This document shows positions 1 to 9,050 of a stretch of DNA of 64,000 bases, one piece after another. The stretch lies in the NCBI RefSeq assembly GCF_030053835.1, contig NZ_CP125655.1:868001-932000 (forward strand). The letters run 5' to 3'. The notes beneath the pieces were generated by a model. That model did not search any database. It had not been told where the DNA came from and saw only the letters and a list, made by a program, of their open reading frames with translations. A program made the position numbers and the translations under genes. Position 1 is the first letter of the stretch. Each line of letters opens with the position of its first letter. The stretch comes from Cellulomonas sp. ES6 (GTDB lineage: Bacteria > Actinomycetota > Actinomycetes > Actinomycetales > Cellulomonadaceae).

Positions 1-204
1 ACGGCCTGCGGCGGCGGTCTCGTGCTCGCCGGGCCGGCCGAGTGCCCGGAGCGGCCGTTCTGCCAGCCGGGCCTGGAGGAGACGTATGGGCTGAGCTTCA
101 GCGAGTTCCGCTCGTACGACTTCGGCCTCATCGGGGACGCCGTGCGTCAGGGCGAGGCGTCGATCGGCCTCGTCCTGTCCAGCGACGGCTCGCTCGCGAG
201 CTGA
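1..204 (+). CDS. osmoprotectant (glycine betaine-type) ABC transporter substrate-binding protein, C-terminal fragment
   Basis: The gene enters from the left edge, so only the last 67 residues are visible. The stretch around PAECPERPFCQPGLEETYGL followed by GEASIGLVLSSDGSL matches the end region of OpuAC/ProX-type binding proteins, which capture betaine or choline outside the cell for an ABC importer. Family members normally continue for several dozen residues after the SSDG motif, usually with a VVLEDDK-like segment. Here a TGA comes four codons after it, and no other frame restores the missing part before the terminator 57 bases on. The protein therefore looks C-terminally truncated. Family call fairly secure; ligand inferred. 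Confidence 0.75.
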   Translation, partial: TACGGGLVLAGPAECPERPFCQPGLEETYGLSFSEFRSYDFGLIGDAVRQGEASIGLVLSSDGSLAS

Positions 205-260
205 CCGCAGCGGGCGGGCGGCGGCGGGCACCGTGCCCGGCGTCGCCCGACCGCTCGCGA

Positions 261-301
261 CCGACGGCCCGGCAGGAGGAGTCCTCCTGCCGGGCCGTCG
301 G
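261..301. terminator. bidirectional terminator hairpin
   Basis: A perfect inverted repeat of 19 bp (core arm GACGGCCCGGCAGGAGG) closes on the three-base loop AGT. It sits between the plus-strand transporter fragment and the end of the minus-strand oxidoreductase, so it can stop transcription from both sides. Confidence 0.85.
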
Positions 302-324
302 CGTGTCCAGCGCGGGTCGCCGGC

Positions 325-1809
325 TCAGAGACCGGCGGTCTCCAGCAGCCGCAGCCACAGCTCGCTGACGGTGGGGTACGCCGGGACCGCGTGCCAGAGC
401 CGGTCGAGCGGCACCTCCCCCACGACGGCGATCGTCGCGGCGTGCAGCACCTCCGCCGCGTCGGGCCCGGTGAACGTGGCCCCCACGACGACACCGCGGT
501 CCTCGTCGAGCACCAGGTGCGCGGTCCCGCTGTAGCCGTCGGCCGCGACGGAGGCGCCCGCCACCGAGCCGATCGGGTACGAGACGGCCCGGACGCGCAG
601 ACCCGCGTCGCGCGCCTGCTGCTCGGTCCGCCCGACCCACGCCACCTCGGGGCGCGTGAACACCACCTGCGGCACCGCGGCGGCGTCCGCGCTGGCCCGG
701 TAGCGCGTCCACGGCCCGGCGTCCCGCTCGGCGTCCGCGTGCCCGTCGGAGAACCGCGCGGCGACGACGTCACCCGCCACCCGCGCGTCGTACTTGCCCT
801 GGTGGGTGGTGGCGGTGCGTCCCGTGACGTCCCCGACCGCGAACAGCCAGCCCCCCTCGACCCCGGTGACCTCCAGCGCGTCGTCGACGGCCAGCGGCGC
901 GCCGGGCTCGAGCCCGAGGACGTCGAGCCCCAGGTCCGCCGTGCGCGGGCGGCGTCCGGTCGCGACCAGCAGCTCGTCGGCGTGCACCTCGTCCTCGCCC
1001 TGCGGGCCGGTGGTGGCGACGTGCACGCCGTCCTCGTCCCGGCGCACCGCCGTCACCGCCGTGCCGAGCCGCAGGTCGACGCCGAGGTCGCGGAGACCGG
1101 CCGCGACCTCGTCCGCCGCGAACGGCTCCGCGCCGGTGAGCACCCGGTCGCCGCGGACCAGCAGCGTCACGGCGGCCCCGAGGTCCCGGTACGCCACCGC
1201 CATCTCCACGCCCACCACGCCGCCCCCGAGGATCGCGAGCCGCTCGGGCACGTCCTGCACGGCCGTGGCCTCCCGCGACGTCCAGGGGGCGGACTCCGCC
1301 AGACCCGGGACGGGCGGGATCACCGGCTCGCTGCCGGTGGCGACGACGACGGCGTGCCGGGCGATCACCCGGACGGCCCCCTCCTCGCTCTCGACGAGCA
1401 GCTCCCGCGGACCGGTGAACCGCGCGGTGCCGCGCACCAGCGCGATGCCCGCGGAGTCCAGCCACTCGACCTGCCCGTGGTCGTCCCAGTGCGACGTGAA
1501 GACGTCGCGGCGGGCCAGCACCTGCGCCGGGTCGGGCGTGCCGGTCACGAGCTCCGCGGCGCCGGGCACCGCCCGCGCCGCCGCGAGGACGGCCCCGGGG
1601 CGCAGGAGCGCCTTCGACGGCATGCACGCCCAGTAGGAGCACTCGCCGCCGACGAGCTCGTGCTCGACGACCGCGACGGTCAGCCCGAGCCGACCGGCAC
1701 GGTCCGCGGCGTTCTCCCCGACCGCTCCGGCGCCGATGACGACCACGTCGTACGTGACGGTGGTGTCGCCGGCTCCTGCGGTCCCGGGGTCCTGGGGGCT
1801 CTCGGTCAT
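325..1809 (-). CDS. NAD(P)/FAD-dependent pyridine nucleotide-disulfide oxidoreductase
   Basis: A 494-residue cytoplasmic flavoprotein of the dihydrolipoamide dehydrogenase/mercuric reductase class. The FAD-binding GxGxxG lies at residues 26-31. The redox-active pair is C57-SYWA-C62 in GGECSYWACMPSK, where classical enzymes read GGTCVNVGCIPSK. A second Rossmann motif (LGGGVVG, about 194-200) binds NAD(P)H, and the C-terminal dimerisation region ends in a HAVPAYPTVSE segment resembling the catalytic His-Glu dyad. No heavy-metal-associated N-terminal domain is present. The start chosen is the ATG just before the FAD fold; the frame is open upstream but reads low-complexity. The substrate is unknown; lipoamide, mercury or another disulfide are possible. 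Confidence 0.88.
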   Translation of the reverse strand: MTESPQDPGTAGAGDTTVTYDVVVIGAGAVGENAADRAGRLGLTVAVVEHELVGGECSYWACMPSKALLRPGAVLAAARAVPGAAELVTGTPDPAQVLARRDVFTSHWDDHGQVEWLDSAGIALVRGTARFTGPRELLVESEEGAVRVIARHAVVVATGSEPVIPPVPGLAESAPWTSREATAVQDVPERLAILGGGVVGVEMAVAYRDLGAAVTLLVRGDRVLTGAEPFAADEVAAGLRDLGVDLRLGTAVTAVRRDEDGVHVATTGPQGEDEVHADELLVATGRRPRTADLGLDVLGLEPGAPLAVDDALEVTGVEGGWLFAVGDVTGRTATTHQGKYDARVAGDVVAARFSDGHADAERDAGPWTRYRASADAAAVPQVVFTRPEVAWVGRTEQQARDAGLRVRAVSYPIGSVAGASVAADGYSGTAHLVLDEDRGVVVGATFTGPDAAEVLHAATIAVVGEVPLDRLWHAVPAYPTVSELWLRLLETAGL

Positions 1810-2073
1810 GTGCTCGCTCCGTTCCCTGGCGTGCGCGGTCGGGTCGCCCGCGACGCGGCAGGTGGCCGGCCCGCGGGTGCCGCCGCCGCGACGAGGCAGA
1901 GCGGGTCGCGGCGTGCGGACCCATCGTGGCCCGGTCCGCGCCGGTCGGCAGGTCGACCCGGGCCGGGCGCGTCGGCCGCCGATGGGGTGACGTGACGGTT
2001 CCGGGTGGATGCACCCGGGTGAAACCCGCCCGTCCCCCTGTGGTGAGCCGCCGAGTGGTGGGACCTTTGACCC

Positions 2074-2286
2074 ATGGAACGGGACGAGTGGCGGATCGAC
2101 GTGACCGATGCCGATGTCCGCGCCGCGAAGCGCGAGTGGGTCGCCGCCCGCGACGGCGACGCCACGGACGCCGAGGTGGCACGCCGGTACGACCTGCTGC
2201 GGATGCTCGTCCACGCGCAGGCGCAGCAGCTCGCGGACGACGTCCGGGCCCACGCGGGGCGGGCGCGCACCCCCGACGCCGACTGA
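2074..2286 (+). CDS. small hypothetical protein, 70 aa
   Basis: A short acidic, mostly helical protein (begins MERDEWRIDVTDADVRAAKREW). It has no signal peptide, membrane segment or cysteine. Codon use is strongly GC3-biased like the neighbours, which supports real coding. It stands alone on the plus strand, divergent from the oxidoreductase and convergent with the beta-glucosidase. I do not recognise a family. Confidence 0.6.
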   Translation: MERDEWRIDVTDADVRAAKREWVAARDGDATDAEVARRYDLLRMLVHAQAQQLADDVRAHAGRARTPDAD

Positions 2287-2319
2287 CCGGGACCGGGACC
2301 TCGCCCCCGGTGCCGGCGC

Positions 2320-3828
2320 TCAGCCCGGTGCCACCGCGTTGTCCGCGATGACCCGCTGGTAGAACCGGAAGCTGTCCTTGGGCACACGCTCCTGGGTGTC
2401 GAAGTCGACGCCGACGATGCCCCAGCGCTGCTCGTACCCCTCCCCCCACTCGAAGTTGTCGAGGAACGACCAGACGTAGTGCGCCTCGAGCGGCACCCCG
2501 TCGGCGATCGCCCGGGCGGCCTGCTGCATGTGGGTGCGCAGGTACTCCGTGCGGTACGGGTCGTCGGTGGTGAGCTCCGGCGACTCGTCGGGGATGCCGT
2601 TCTCGGTGAGCAGCAGGGGGATCGCGGGGTACTCGTCCCGCAGCCGCACCAGCAGGTCGTACAGGCCCTCGGGCCAGACCTGCTGCCACGTCGCCGCCGA
2701 CGTCGGGTGGATCTCGACCTGCTCGCCGGTGACGCCCACCCCGGTGACCCCGTAGTACTGGACGGCCAGCAGGTCCGCCGGCGTGCTGATCACCTCGAGG
2801 TCCCCGTCCTGCACGAGGGCGGCGAACGCGTCGGGGTCGGCCGGGACCTGACCGGACTCCGGCCCGATCGCGTCCTGCGGGTAGGACCCCCGCAGCACCG
2901 CGTCGAGGAACAGCCGGTTCTCCCGGGCGTCCACCCGCGCCGCGGCCTCCTCGGCGCCCTCCAGCGGGTACACGGGCAGCAGGTTCAGCGCGATCCCGAT
3001 CCGGCCCCGCGCCCCGCTCTCCCGGAACCGCCGGACCGCCAGCCCGTGCGCCAGCAGCTGGTGGTGCACCGCCGCCACCGCCGTCGCGGGGTCGTGGAGG
3101 CCGGGCGCCTGCGCGCCGTACCAGTGGCCGACGTACGCGTGCGTCTTGGGCTCGTTGATCGTGAACCAGTCGGCGTCCACGTCGCCGAGCGCGTCGACCA
3201 CGATCCCGGCGTAGTCCGCGAACCGCGCGGCCGTGTCCCGCTGCGCCCACCCGCCCGCGTCCTGGAGGGCCTGCGGCAGGTCCCAGTGGAACAGCGTGAT
3301 CGCGGGCCGGATGCCGGCGTCGACCAGGCCGTCGACGAACCGTCGGTACCAGTCGAGGCCCGCCGGGTTCACCGCACCCGTCCCGGTCGGCTGGATGCGC
3401 GGCCACGCGACCGAGAACCGGTAGGACCCGATGCCGAGCTCGGACATGAGCCGGATGTCGTCCGCCCACCGCCGGTACACGTCGGCGCCCGGGTCCCCCG
3501 TCGCCCCGCCCTTCACCTTGCCCGGCGTCGCGCAGAACGTGTCCCAGACCGACGGCCCGCGCCCGTCGGCGGTCGTGGAGCCCTCGACCTGGAACGCGGA
3601 CGTGGCGGCGCCCCAGGTGTAGCCGGTGGGGAACCGCAGCGGCTCCCCGGAGGGCGCCCAGGCGGTGGGCGAGGCGGACGGCGACGGGCCCGGACCGGCC
3701 GAGCAGGCACCGAGCAGCGCCACGCCCGCGGCGGCGCCCAGGCCGAGGACGGTGCGGCGGTCGAGGACGGGGCCTCCCCGCGCCAGCAGGTCGGCGAGGG
3801 CAGGGGTGGGCGGGGTCGTGGACGGCAC
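2320..3828 (-). CDS. glycoside hydrolase family 1 beta-glucosidase, Tat-exported lipoprotein
   Basis: A 502-residue retaining beta-glucosidase that removes glucose from cellobiose and related beta-glucosides. The acid/base glutamate is E226 in TINEP, and the nucleophile is E409 in LLLTENG. The N-terminus is unusual for GH1: residues 23-42 hold a twin-arginine motif (DRRTVLGLG), a hydrophobic stretch and a lipobox ending LLGAC, followed by a Ser/Pro linker. This predicts folded export through Tat and anchoring to the outer face of the membrane, whereas most GH1 enzymes are cytoplasmic. A CelR/CebR-type operator lies 29 bases upstream of the start, pointing to induction by cello-oligosaccharides. 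No sugar transporter gene is adjacent. Confidence 0.93.
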   Translation of the reverse strand: MPSTTPPTPALADLLARGGPVLDRRTVLGLGAAAGVALLGACSAGPGPSPSASPTAWAPSGEPLRFPTGYTWGAATSAFQVEGSTTADGRGPSVWDTFCATPGKVKGGATGDPGADVYRRWADDIRLMSELGIGSYRFSVAWPRIQPTGTGAVNPAGLDWYRRFVDGLVDAGIRPAITLFHWDLPQALQDAGGWAQRDTAARFADYAGIVVDALGDVDADWFTINEPKTHAYVGHWYGAQAPGLHDPATAVAAVHHQLLAHGLAVRRFRESGARGRIGIALNLLPVYPLEGAEEAAARVDARENRLFLDAVLRGSYPQDAIGPESGQVPADPDAFAALVQDGDLEVISTPADLLAVQYYGVTGVGVTGEQVEIHPTSAATWQQVWPEGLYDLLVRLRDEYPAIPLLLTENGIPDESPELTTDDPYRTEYLRTHMQQAARAIADGVPLEAHYVWSFLDNFEWGEGYEQRWGIVGVDFDTQERVPKDSFRFYQRVIADNAVAPG

Positions 3829-3856
3829 CGGACGCTCTCCTTCGAGGTCAGCGGCG

Positions 3857-3870
3857 TGGGAGCGCTCCCG
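3857..3870. promoter_or_regulatory. CelR/CebR (LacI-family) operator
   Basis: TGGGAGCGCTCCCG matches the known actinobacterial cellulase-regulator palindrome TGGGAGCGCTCCCA at 13 of 14 positions. It is placed just upstream of the beta-glucosidase start, where a repressor would block transcription until cello-oligosaccharide binds it. The match is seen directly; the regulator gene is not in this window. Confidence 0.85.
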
Positions 3871-4079
3871 CGCCGGGTGCGTCTCAGCGTAGCGACGGGA
3901 CGGGGCGCACCGTGGGCGAACCGGGCGGCCGTCTCGGACGCCGGCGCGGCGGTCCCGGACGCCGGCGCCCCGCGCCCGACGCCCGGCGCCGGATGTCAGG
4001 ACGCCGGACGCGAGGGCGGGCTCGGCGCCCGGCCCCGCAACCGGCCGGCGGCAACCGTCAGCACCCGCGGGACATGCAG

Positions 4080-4113
4080 GAGGCCCCGTCCGGATCTCAC
4101 CGGACGGGGCCTC
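4080..4113. terminator. hairpin downstream of tRNA-Lys
   Basis: A 14-bp perfect stem (arm GAGGCCCCGTCCGG) with a six-base loop lies seven bases beyond the 3' end of the minus-strand tRNA-Lys. It is likely the tRNA terminator, although no T-run follows on the minus strand. Confidence 0.7.
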
Positions 4114-4119
4114 TTCCTG

Positions 4120-4192
<73 letters not shown>

Positions 4193-4285
4193 GCGGTTGA
4201 GAACGTTAGCACCGCCCCGCCGCCGGACGCGAATCCACTCCCGCCCCGGACGGCCGTTGTGGTGCACGTCACGGCTGACCTGGGC

Positions 4286-4678
4286 TCACGCCGGCCGCAG
4301 GCCCTCCGGCAGGGGGCCGGACGCGGCGTCCGGGTCGACCGGGAGCTCGTCGTCGGCGCCCGGTCCGGCACCCGGCTCGTCCCCGGCGGCGTCGCCGGCG
4401 TCGGCGTCGTCCGCGGCGTCGGCGTCGTCCGCGGCGTCCGCGCGCGGCTCGACCCACCACGCGTCCTCGGGCAGCCCCTCGGCGCGCAGGATCGCCTCCG
4501 AGCGGGGCTCGGCCACCGCGAGGTCGGCGAGCAGGGTCAGGGGCACGTGCTCGGCGAGCAGCTCCATCACCGTCCCCGCCGCGTCCTCGGCGACCGCCGG
4601 CGGCTCGGCCGGCCCGTCACCGTCCTCGGGTCGGCGGTCCTGCGGCTGCTCCTGCGGCCGCCCCTCGTCGTGCTCCAC
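4286..4678 (-). CDS. conserved hypothetical acidic protein
   Basis: About 130 residues. The middle contains the block MELLAEHVPLTLLADLAVAEPRSEAIL...GLPEDAWWVEP, which I believe is conserved in related actinobacteria without a known function. After it come Asp/Ala-rich repeats of the type ADAADDADAADD and a flexible tail. I chose the GTG at 4678 because GGGGGAGAG lies about six bases upstream and GC3 is high from there. A GTG at 4717 and the ATG at 4567 (the M of MELLAEH) are alternatives. No signal peptide or membrane segment is visible. Function unknown. Confidence 0.65.
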   Translation of the reverse strand: MEHDEGRPQEQPQDRRPEDGDGPAEPPAVAEDAAGTVMELLAEHVPLTLLADLAVAEPRSEAILRAEGLPEDAWWVEPRADAADDADAADDADAGDAAGDEPGAGPGADDELPVDPDAASGPLPEGLRPA

Positions 4679-4765
4679 GGCCTCTCCCCCGGTCGCTCCA
4701 GACGACCATGGGAACACCCCCCTCGGGCCCGCGCAACAGGGCCGCCACGGCGGGGTCCGCGCTGC

Positions 4766-5116
4766 TCAGAGGTACAGGCCGGTCCCCTGGCCGTCACCGC
4801 GCGGCTCGGCCACCGCGTGCACGTCCTTCTCGCGGAGCAGCAGGTACGTGCGCGCCTCCAGCTCGACCTCCGCGCGCTCGTCCGGGTCGAACAGCACCCG
4901 GTCCCCGACCGCCACCTGGCGCACGTGCTGCCCGACCGCGACCACCGCGCCCCACGTCAGGCGCTTGCCCACCGCGGCGGTGGCGGGGATCACGATGCCG
5001 GCGGTCGAGCGGCGCTCCGAGGCGTCGGCGTCGAGCTGCACGAGCAGGCGGTCGTTCAGCATGCGGATCGGCAGCTCGGGACGGGCCGCGGCGGCCTCGG
5101 GACGCTGTGCACTCAC
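4766..5116 (-). CDS. GroES-family (Cpn10) co-chaperonin-like protein
   Basis: A 116-residue protein with a GroES beta-barrel signature: LPIRMLNDRLLVQLD at the start, STAGIVIPATA as the mobile-loop region, then WGAVVAVGQ and VAVGDRVLFDP. It is slightly longer than classical GroES (about 97 residues) and has no groEL beside it, so it may be a second, specialised Cpn10 paralogue. The GTG start sits just before the conserved region and lacks a strong ribosome binding site. It diverges from the peroxidase gene, sharing an 82-base promoter region. Confidence 0.8.
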   Translation of the reverse strand: MSAQRPEAAAARPELPIRMLNDRLLVQLDADASERRSTAGIVIPATAAVGKRLTWGAVVAVGQHVRQVAVGDRVLFDPDERAEVELEARTYLLLREKDVHAVAEPRGDGQGTGLYL

Positions 5117-5198
5117 CCGGCAGACGGTACCCCGCGCGCGTCGTACGCTGACCGCGCCGGGCACCCGCCCGGGCAGCCCGCAGACGCAGGAGACGACC

Positions 5199-5666
5199 AT
5201 GCCCCGCCTCGCCCCCGGCGACACCGCGCCCGACTTCACCCTCCCGACCGCGGACGGCGGCTCGGTGACGCTGTCCGACCTGCGCGGGGAGCACGTCGTC
5301 GTGTACTTCTACCCCGCGGCCGGCACGCCGGGCTGCACCACCCAGGCCTGCGACTTCCGCGATTCGCTCGCGTCGCTGCAGTCCCACGGCTACCGCGTGC
5401 TCGGCGTCTCCCCGGACGGCGTCGAGGCGCTCGCCCGCTTCGCGGAGGCCGAGTCGCTGACGTTCCCCCTGGCGTCCGACCCGGACCGCCAGGTGCTGGA
5501 GGCCTGGGGGGCGTGGGGCGAGAAGACCCTGTACGGCAAGACGGTCACGGGCGTCATCCGCTCGACGGTGGTCGTCGACCCGCAGGGCGTCGTCGAGCTC
5601 GCCCGGTACAACGTCAAGGCGACCGGTCACGTCGCGAAGCTGCGCCGCGACCTCGGCATCGACTGA
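5199..5666 (+). CDS. bcp: thioredoxin-dependent thiol peroxidase (Bcp/PrxQ family)
   Basis: A 155-residue peroxiredoxin that reduces hydrogen peroxide and organic hydroperoxides with electrons from thioredoxin. The peroxidatic cysteine is C46 in TPGCTTQACDFRD, and the resolving cysteine is C51, the intrahelical pair typical of atypical two-Cys PrxQ proteins. The length is normal for the family. The ATG is preceded by AGGAGA at good spacing. A thioredoxin gene lies 3.4 kb away in the window and could be its partner. Confidence 0.94.
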   Translation: MPRLAPGDTAPDFTLPTADGGSVTLSDLRGEHVVVYFYPAAGTPGCTTQACDFRDSLASLQSHGYRVLGVSPDGVEALARFAEAESLTFPLASDPDRQVLEAWGAWGEKTLYGKTVTGVIRSTVVVDPQGVVELARYNVKATGHVAKLRRDLGID

Positions 5667-5705
5667 CGCCGCGGCCCGGCGCTCTGGCAGAGTGACCGGG
5701 CCGAC

Positions 5706-5788
5706 GCGGGAGTGGTGAAACGGTAGCCACGCCAGGTTTAGGTCCTGGTGCCCGAGAGGGCGTGCGGGTTCGACTCCCGCCTCCCGCA
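5706..5788 (+). tRNA. tRNA-Leu (TAG)
   Basis: A complete class II tRNA of 83 bases. The acceptor arm GCGGGAG pairs with CTCCCGC plus discriminator A; the anticodon loop TTTAGGT carries TAG; a variable arm GTGCCCGAGAGGGCGT follows; the T-arm is GCGGGTTCGACTCCCGC. CCA is not encoded. Confidence 0.96.
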
Positions 5789-5856
5789 CCCCAGGTGCCT
5801 CCCCGCATCAGCGCCGGCCGACCCGACGGGTTCCGGCGGCCGAGGGACCCGTCCGC

Positions 5857-6189
5857 TCACGAGCGGCCGTCAGGTGACCCGCCGTCCGGGTCGGAGACTT
5901 CCGTGGTCGGCGGCGCGATCATCGACCGTGCGTGCTCGCGTTGAGCGAGGTAGTCGACGGACTGCGCGAGGTACACCACCCCTGAGACGAGGAGCACCAG
6001 CCCGACGAAGGACACGATCAGCCCGACGATGATCCATGCAGACCCGTCGTCGGAAGCGCTCCACAGGCTGGAGCGCAGGGCTGCCTGGAACGACTGCCTC
6101 TGGCCCGAGTCGTAGGCGACCTGCCCGATGATCAGCAGCGTGATGCCCCAGCCGAGGTATCCGGACGACTTCGTCGGCTTCCAGCTCAT
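5857..6189 (-). CDS. small two-helix membrane protein, hypothetical
   Basis: About 110 residues starting MSWKPTKSSGYLGWGITLLI. Two hydrophobic segments (roughly residues 11-26 and 53-75) suggest a small inner-membrane protein with a polar C-terminal tail. The ATG at 6189 is supported by GGGGGAGA two bases from the spacer; an upstream GTG is less likely. Codon use is less GC3-extreme than in the housekeeping genes. With the K+ channel gene it forms a divergent pair directly after tRNA-Leu, which hints at acquired DNA. Family not recognised. Confidence 0.65.
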   Translation of the reverse strand: MSWKPTKSSGYLGWGITLLIIGQVAYDSGQRQSFQAALRSSLWSASDDGSAWIIVGLIVSFVGLVLLVSGVVYLAQSVDYLAQREHARSMIAPPTTEVSDPDGGSPDGRS

Positions 6190-6313
6190 GATCTCCCCCA
6201 GCTCGCGGACGGCCGGCACGACAACCGCGTCAGCCCGGTCGCATGCTCCCACCCCCGACCTCCGCGCGGAGTGGCTTCGGGACGCCGCTCCGTGCCCGAG
6301 CTAGCGTGCGCTG

Positions 6314-7066
6314 ATGACGCGCCTCGATCGCTGGCAGGCACGCACTGAAACACCGTTGGTGTGGGCAGCGGTGGCGTTCCTCGTCGCCTACGCGGTTCCG
6401 ATCGTCAGTCCCAGCTCCCCTCGCGCGCTCGTCCTGGTGTGTGGCTGGGTGATCACCGCGACCTGGGTCCTCCTCGGCGTCGACTACGTCGTGCGGCTCG
6501 TCCTGTCGACCGACCGCCGGAGCTTCGTGCGCACGAACCTGCTCGATCTCGTCACGATCGCCCTGCCCGTGCTGCGCCCCCTGCGTCTGCTGCGCCTGGT
6601 CGCGCTGCTGTCCGTCTTGAACCGAGCGGGGGCGCACACCCTGCGTGGACGCGTCGCGACCTATGTGGCAGGAGGTACCGCGCTCCTCGTGCTCACGGGG
6701 GCTCTGGCTGTCACGGACGCTGAGCGCGGCGCGGCCGGCGCCACGATCGACGGCTTCGGCGACGGCCTCTGGTGGGCAGCGACGACAGTGACCACGGTCG
6801 GCTACGGGGACGAGTACCCCACGACGCCGACCGGACGGCTCGTCGCTGTCGGCCTGATGATCGGCGGGGTGGCGCTTCTCGGCGTGGTGACCGCGTCCTT
6901 GGCCTCATGGCTCGTCGACCGGGTGGCAGCGGAAGGAGCGCACGAGGCATCGGCGACGCGAACGCAGGTCGCGGAGCTGTCCCGCCAGGTCGAGGACCTG
7001 TCGGCCAGGGTCCAGGCTCTGATCCCGGCCCCCGGCCGAGAGGACGACGACGAACCCGACCGGTGA
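6314..7066 (+). CDS. voltage-gated-type potassium channel
   Basis: A 250-residue six-helix channel subunit of the ion-channel (Kv-like) family. Residues 16-34 and 42-64 are the first membrane segments. An arginine-rich S4-like helix ([17 protein letters not shown], about 88-104) follows. The pore helix leads to the selectivity filter TVGYGD at 161-166, and the last helix spans about 177-202. A C-terminal amphipathic stretch ([19 protein letters not shown]) looks like a tetramerising coiled coil; there is no RCK domain. It should let K+ cross the membrane in response to voltage. GC3 is clearly lower than in nearby genes. Confidence 0.9.
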   Translation: MTRLDRWQARTETPLVWAAVAFLVAYAVPIVSPSSPRALVLVCGWVITATWVLLGVDYVVRLVLSTDRRSFVRTNLLDLVTIALPVLRPLRLLRLVALLSVLNRAGAHTLRGRVATYVAGGTALLVLTGALAVTDAERGAAGATIDGFGDGLWWAATTVTTVGYGDEYPTTPTGRLVAVGLMIGGVALLGVVTASLASWLVDRVAAEGAHEASATRTQVAELSRQVEDLSARVQALIPAPGREDDDEPDR

Positions 7067-7292
7067 TCCCGCGTCGGCCCGCCGACCATGCCCCGTTCCC
7101 CGAGCCTCCGCCGTTCACCCGCTCGCCCCGCGCCTCACCCGCACGTGGCGACCGCGCACTCGGCGACCGGGTGAGGTGCACCGCGGTTCCTCAGTTCTCC
7201 TCTCACCCGCGCGACGAGGACGGGAGACGCGGCGGTGCAGCCTCGCAGGTGAGGCGGCCGCGGCGCGATGGCGCGACGACGAGAGGCCGGGG

Positions 7293-8975
7293 ATGACGAC
7301 GACGACCGACCGGGTGGCCGGGGCGGACGAGGACGCCGGCACGAGCCCGGACGCGAGCGACGCGCGGGAGGCGCGCGTGCCCGCGACCCCTCCGGGCCGA
7401 CGGCACCCACGGGCGCCGCGCACCCCGCGGGTGCGGCGGCGCGGGCTCGGCTTCACCGGCAAGATCCTGCTGACGGTCTCGGTGGCGGTCGGGATGACGG
7501 GGCTGCTCGGCTGGGTGTCGATCCTCACGCTCTGGCAGAGCACCGCCCGGACGGAGCGGATGTACTCCGACCACGTCGCGGGGATGGTGCTGGCCAGCGA
7601 GGTGCGGACCGAGCTCGGCCGGGCACAGCAGCTGGGGGCCGACATGCAGGACGCCCTCGGCAACGGCGACCCGTTCCGCGCCTCGTCGCTGGAGCCGGAC
7701 CGCGCGACGGCGCTCGACGCCGCGGCGGCCGCGCTGGACGACTACGCGGCGCTGCCGCACCTGACCGCCGAGCAGACGGACGCCGTCGAGGGCGTCCAGG
7801 CGGCCCTGACGACGTTCGGCGGCCTGGTGGCGTCCAGCCAGGGCGCGGAGACCGCCGCGCGGGAGGCCGTGCAGCGGGTCGACGACCTCATCACGCTGCA
7901 GGGCGGGCTCGCCGGGGACGCCTCGCACGCCGCGACCGCGGCGGGCGACCTCAGCGTGCGGATCGAGTTCGTGGCCCTGGCGGTCGCCGCGATCGTGCCC
8001 ACGCTCGTCGCCGTGGTGGTCGCGCGGCGGCTGAGCCGGCGGATGCAGCGGCTCCAGGGCGCCGCGCAGGCCATCGCCGCGGGCGACCTGACCGGGCGGA
8101 CGGACGACGACGGGCCGGACGAGATCGGCCGTACGGCGCAGGCGCTGGACCGGGCGACCGAGGCGCTGCGCACGACCGTGAGCCGCATCGACGACACCGC
8201 GCGCGCGGTCGCCGACGCGGCGGGCACCCTCGCGGGGGCCGCGCAGCAGGTCGTGGCCGAGGCGGACGGCACGGCCGAGCGCGCCGGTGTCGTCGCGTCG
8301 TCGGCCGCCCAGGTGAACACCCACGTGCAGTCGGTGGCCGCGGGGGCGGAGCAGATGGGCTCCTCCATCCGCGAGATCGCACGCAACGCCGCGGAGGCCG
8401 CGAAGGTCGCCGGGCAGGCCACGGACGCCGCCGCGGCGACGAACGCCCAGGTCAGCCGTCTCGGCGCGTCGTCGCAGGAGATCGGGAACGTCGTGAAGGT
8501 CATCACGACGATCGCGGAGCAGACCAACCTGCTGGCCCTCAACGCGACCATCGAGGCCGCGCGCGCCGGCGAGGCCGGCAAGGGGTTCGCGGTCGTCGCC
8601 GGTGAGGTCAAGGAGCTCGCGCAGGAGACCGCCAGAGCGACGGAGGACATCGCCCGCCGCGTCGACGCGATCCAGCAGGACACGGACGGGGCGGTCGCCG
8701 CCATCGCGGGGATCGCCCAGGTCATCGCGCGGATCGACGACTACCAGACCACCATCGCGTCGGCGGTCGAGGAGCAGACGGCCACGACGGCGGAGATGTC
8801 GCGCTCCGTCGGCGACGCCGCGGCGGGGTCCGGTGAGATCGCCTCGACGATCACGGCCGTCGCGGACAGCGCGCGCGAGAGCTCGACCGTGCTCGGCGGG
8901 ATGAGCGCGTCGGTCGCCGACCTCGCGCGGATGGCGGAGGACCTGCGCGCCCGGATCGCGCAGTTCCGGCACTGA
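7293..8975 (+). CDS. methyl-accepting chemotaxis protein
   Basis: A 560-residue chemoreceptor. A basic, Pro-rich N-terminus precedes TM1 (about 57-80). An extracytoplasmic four-helix-type sensor domain follows, then TM2 near 229-248, a HAMP linker and the long signalling coiled coil. The hairpin tip reads [21 protein letters not shown] at about 409-429, the invariant contact site for CheA/CheW. The start ATG at 7293 has GAGAGG eight bases upstream. No che genes are in the window, so it probably feeds a distant chemotaxis array. The ligand is unknown. Confidence 0.94.
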   Translation: MTTTTDRVAGADEDAGTSPDASDAREARVPATPPGRRHPRAPRTPRVRRRGLGFTGKILLTVSVAVGMTGLLGWVSILTLWQSTARTERMYSDHVAGMVLASEVRTELGRAQQLGADMQDALGNGDPFRASSLEPDRATALDAAAAALDDYAALPHLTAEQTDAVEGVQAALTTFGGLVASSQGAETAAREAVQRVDDLITLQGGLAGDASHAATAAGDLSVRIEFVALAVAAIVPTLVAVVVARRLSRRMQRLQGAAQAIAAGDLTGRTDDDGPDEIGRTAQALDRATEALRTTVSRIDDTARAVADAAGTLAGAAQQVVAEADGTAERAGVVASSAAQVNTHVQSVAAGAEQMGSSIREIARNAAEAAKVAGQATDAAAATNAQVSRLGASSQEIGNVVKVITTIAEQTNLLALNATIEAARAGEAGKGFAVVAGEVKELAQETARATEDIARRVDAIQQDTDGAVAAIAGIAQVIARIDDYQTTIASAVEEQTATTAEMSRSVGDAAAGSGEIASTITAVADSARESSTVLGGMSASVADLARMAEDLRARIAQFRH

Positions 8976-9003
8976 CCTCCGGGCGCCCGACCGGGCCGGG
9001 ACG

Positions 9004-9044
9004 CGACGACGCCCCCGTGCACGTGGTGCACGGGGGCGTCGTCG
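9004..9044. terminator. bidirectional terminator between chemoreceptor and thioredoxin
   Basis: A perfect 19-bp inverted repeat (arm GACGACGCCCCCGTGCAC plus one closing pair) with loop GTG lies between two convergent genes. Confidence 0.88.
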
Positions 9045-9050
9045 GGTGGT

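Noticed and set aside
7067..7292. Possible c-di-GMP or other riboswitch before the chemoreceptor gene
   Set aside because: The region is GC-rich with short stems, but no conserved riboswitch core (for example the GGGACGCAAAGCC of the GEMM class) is present.
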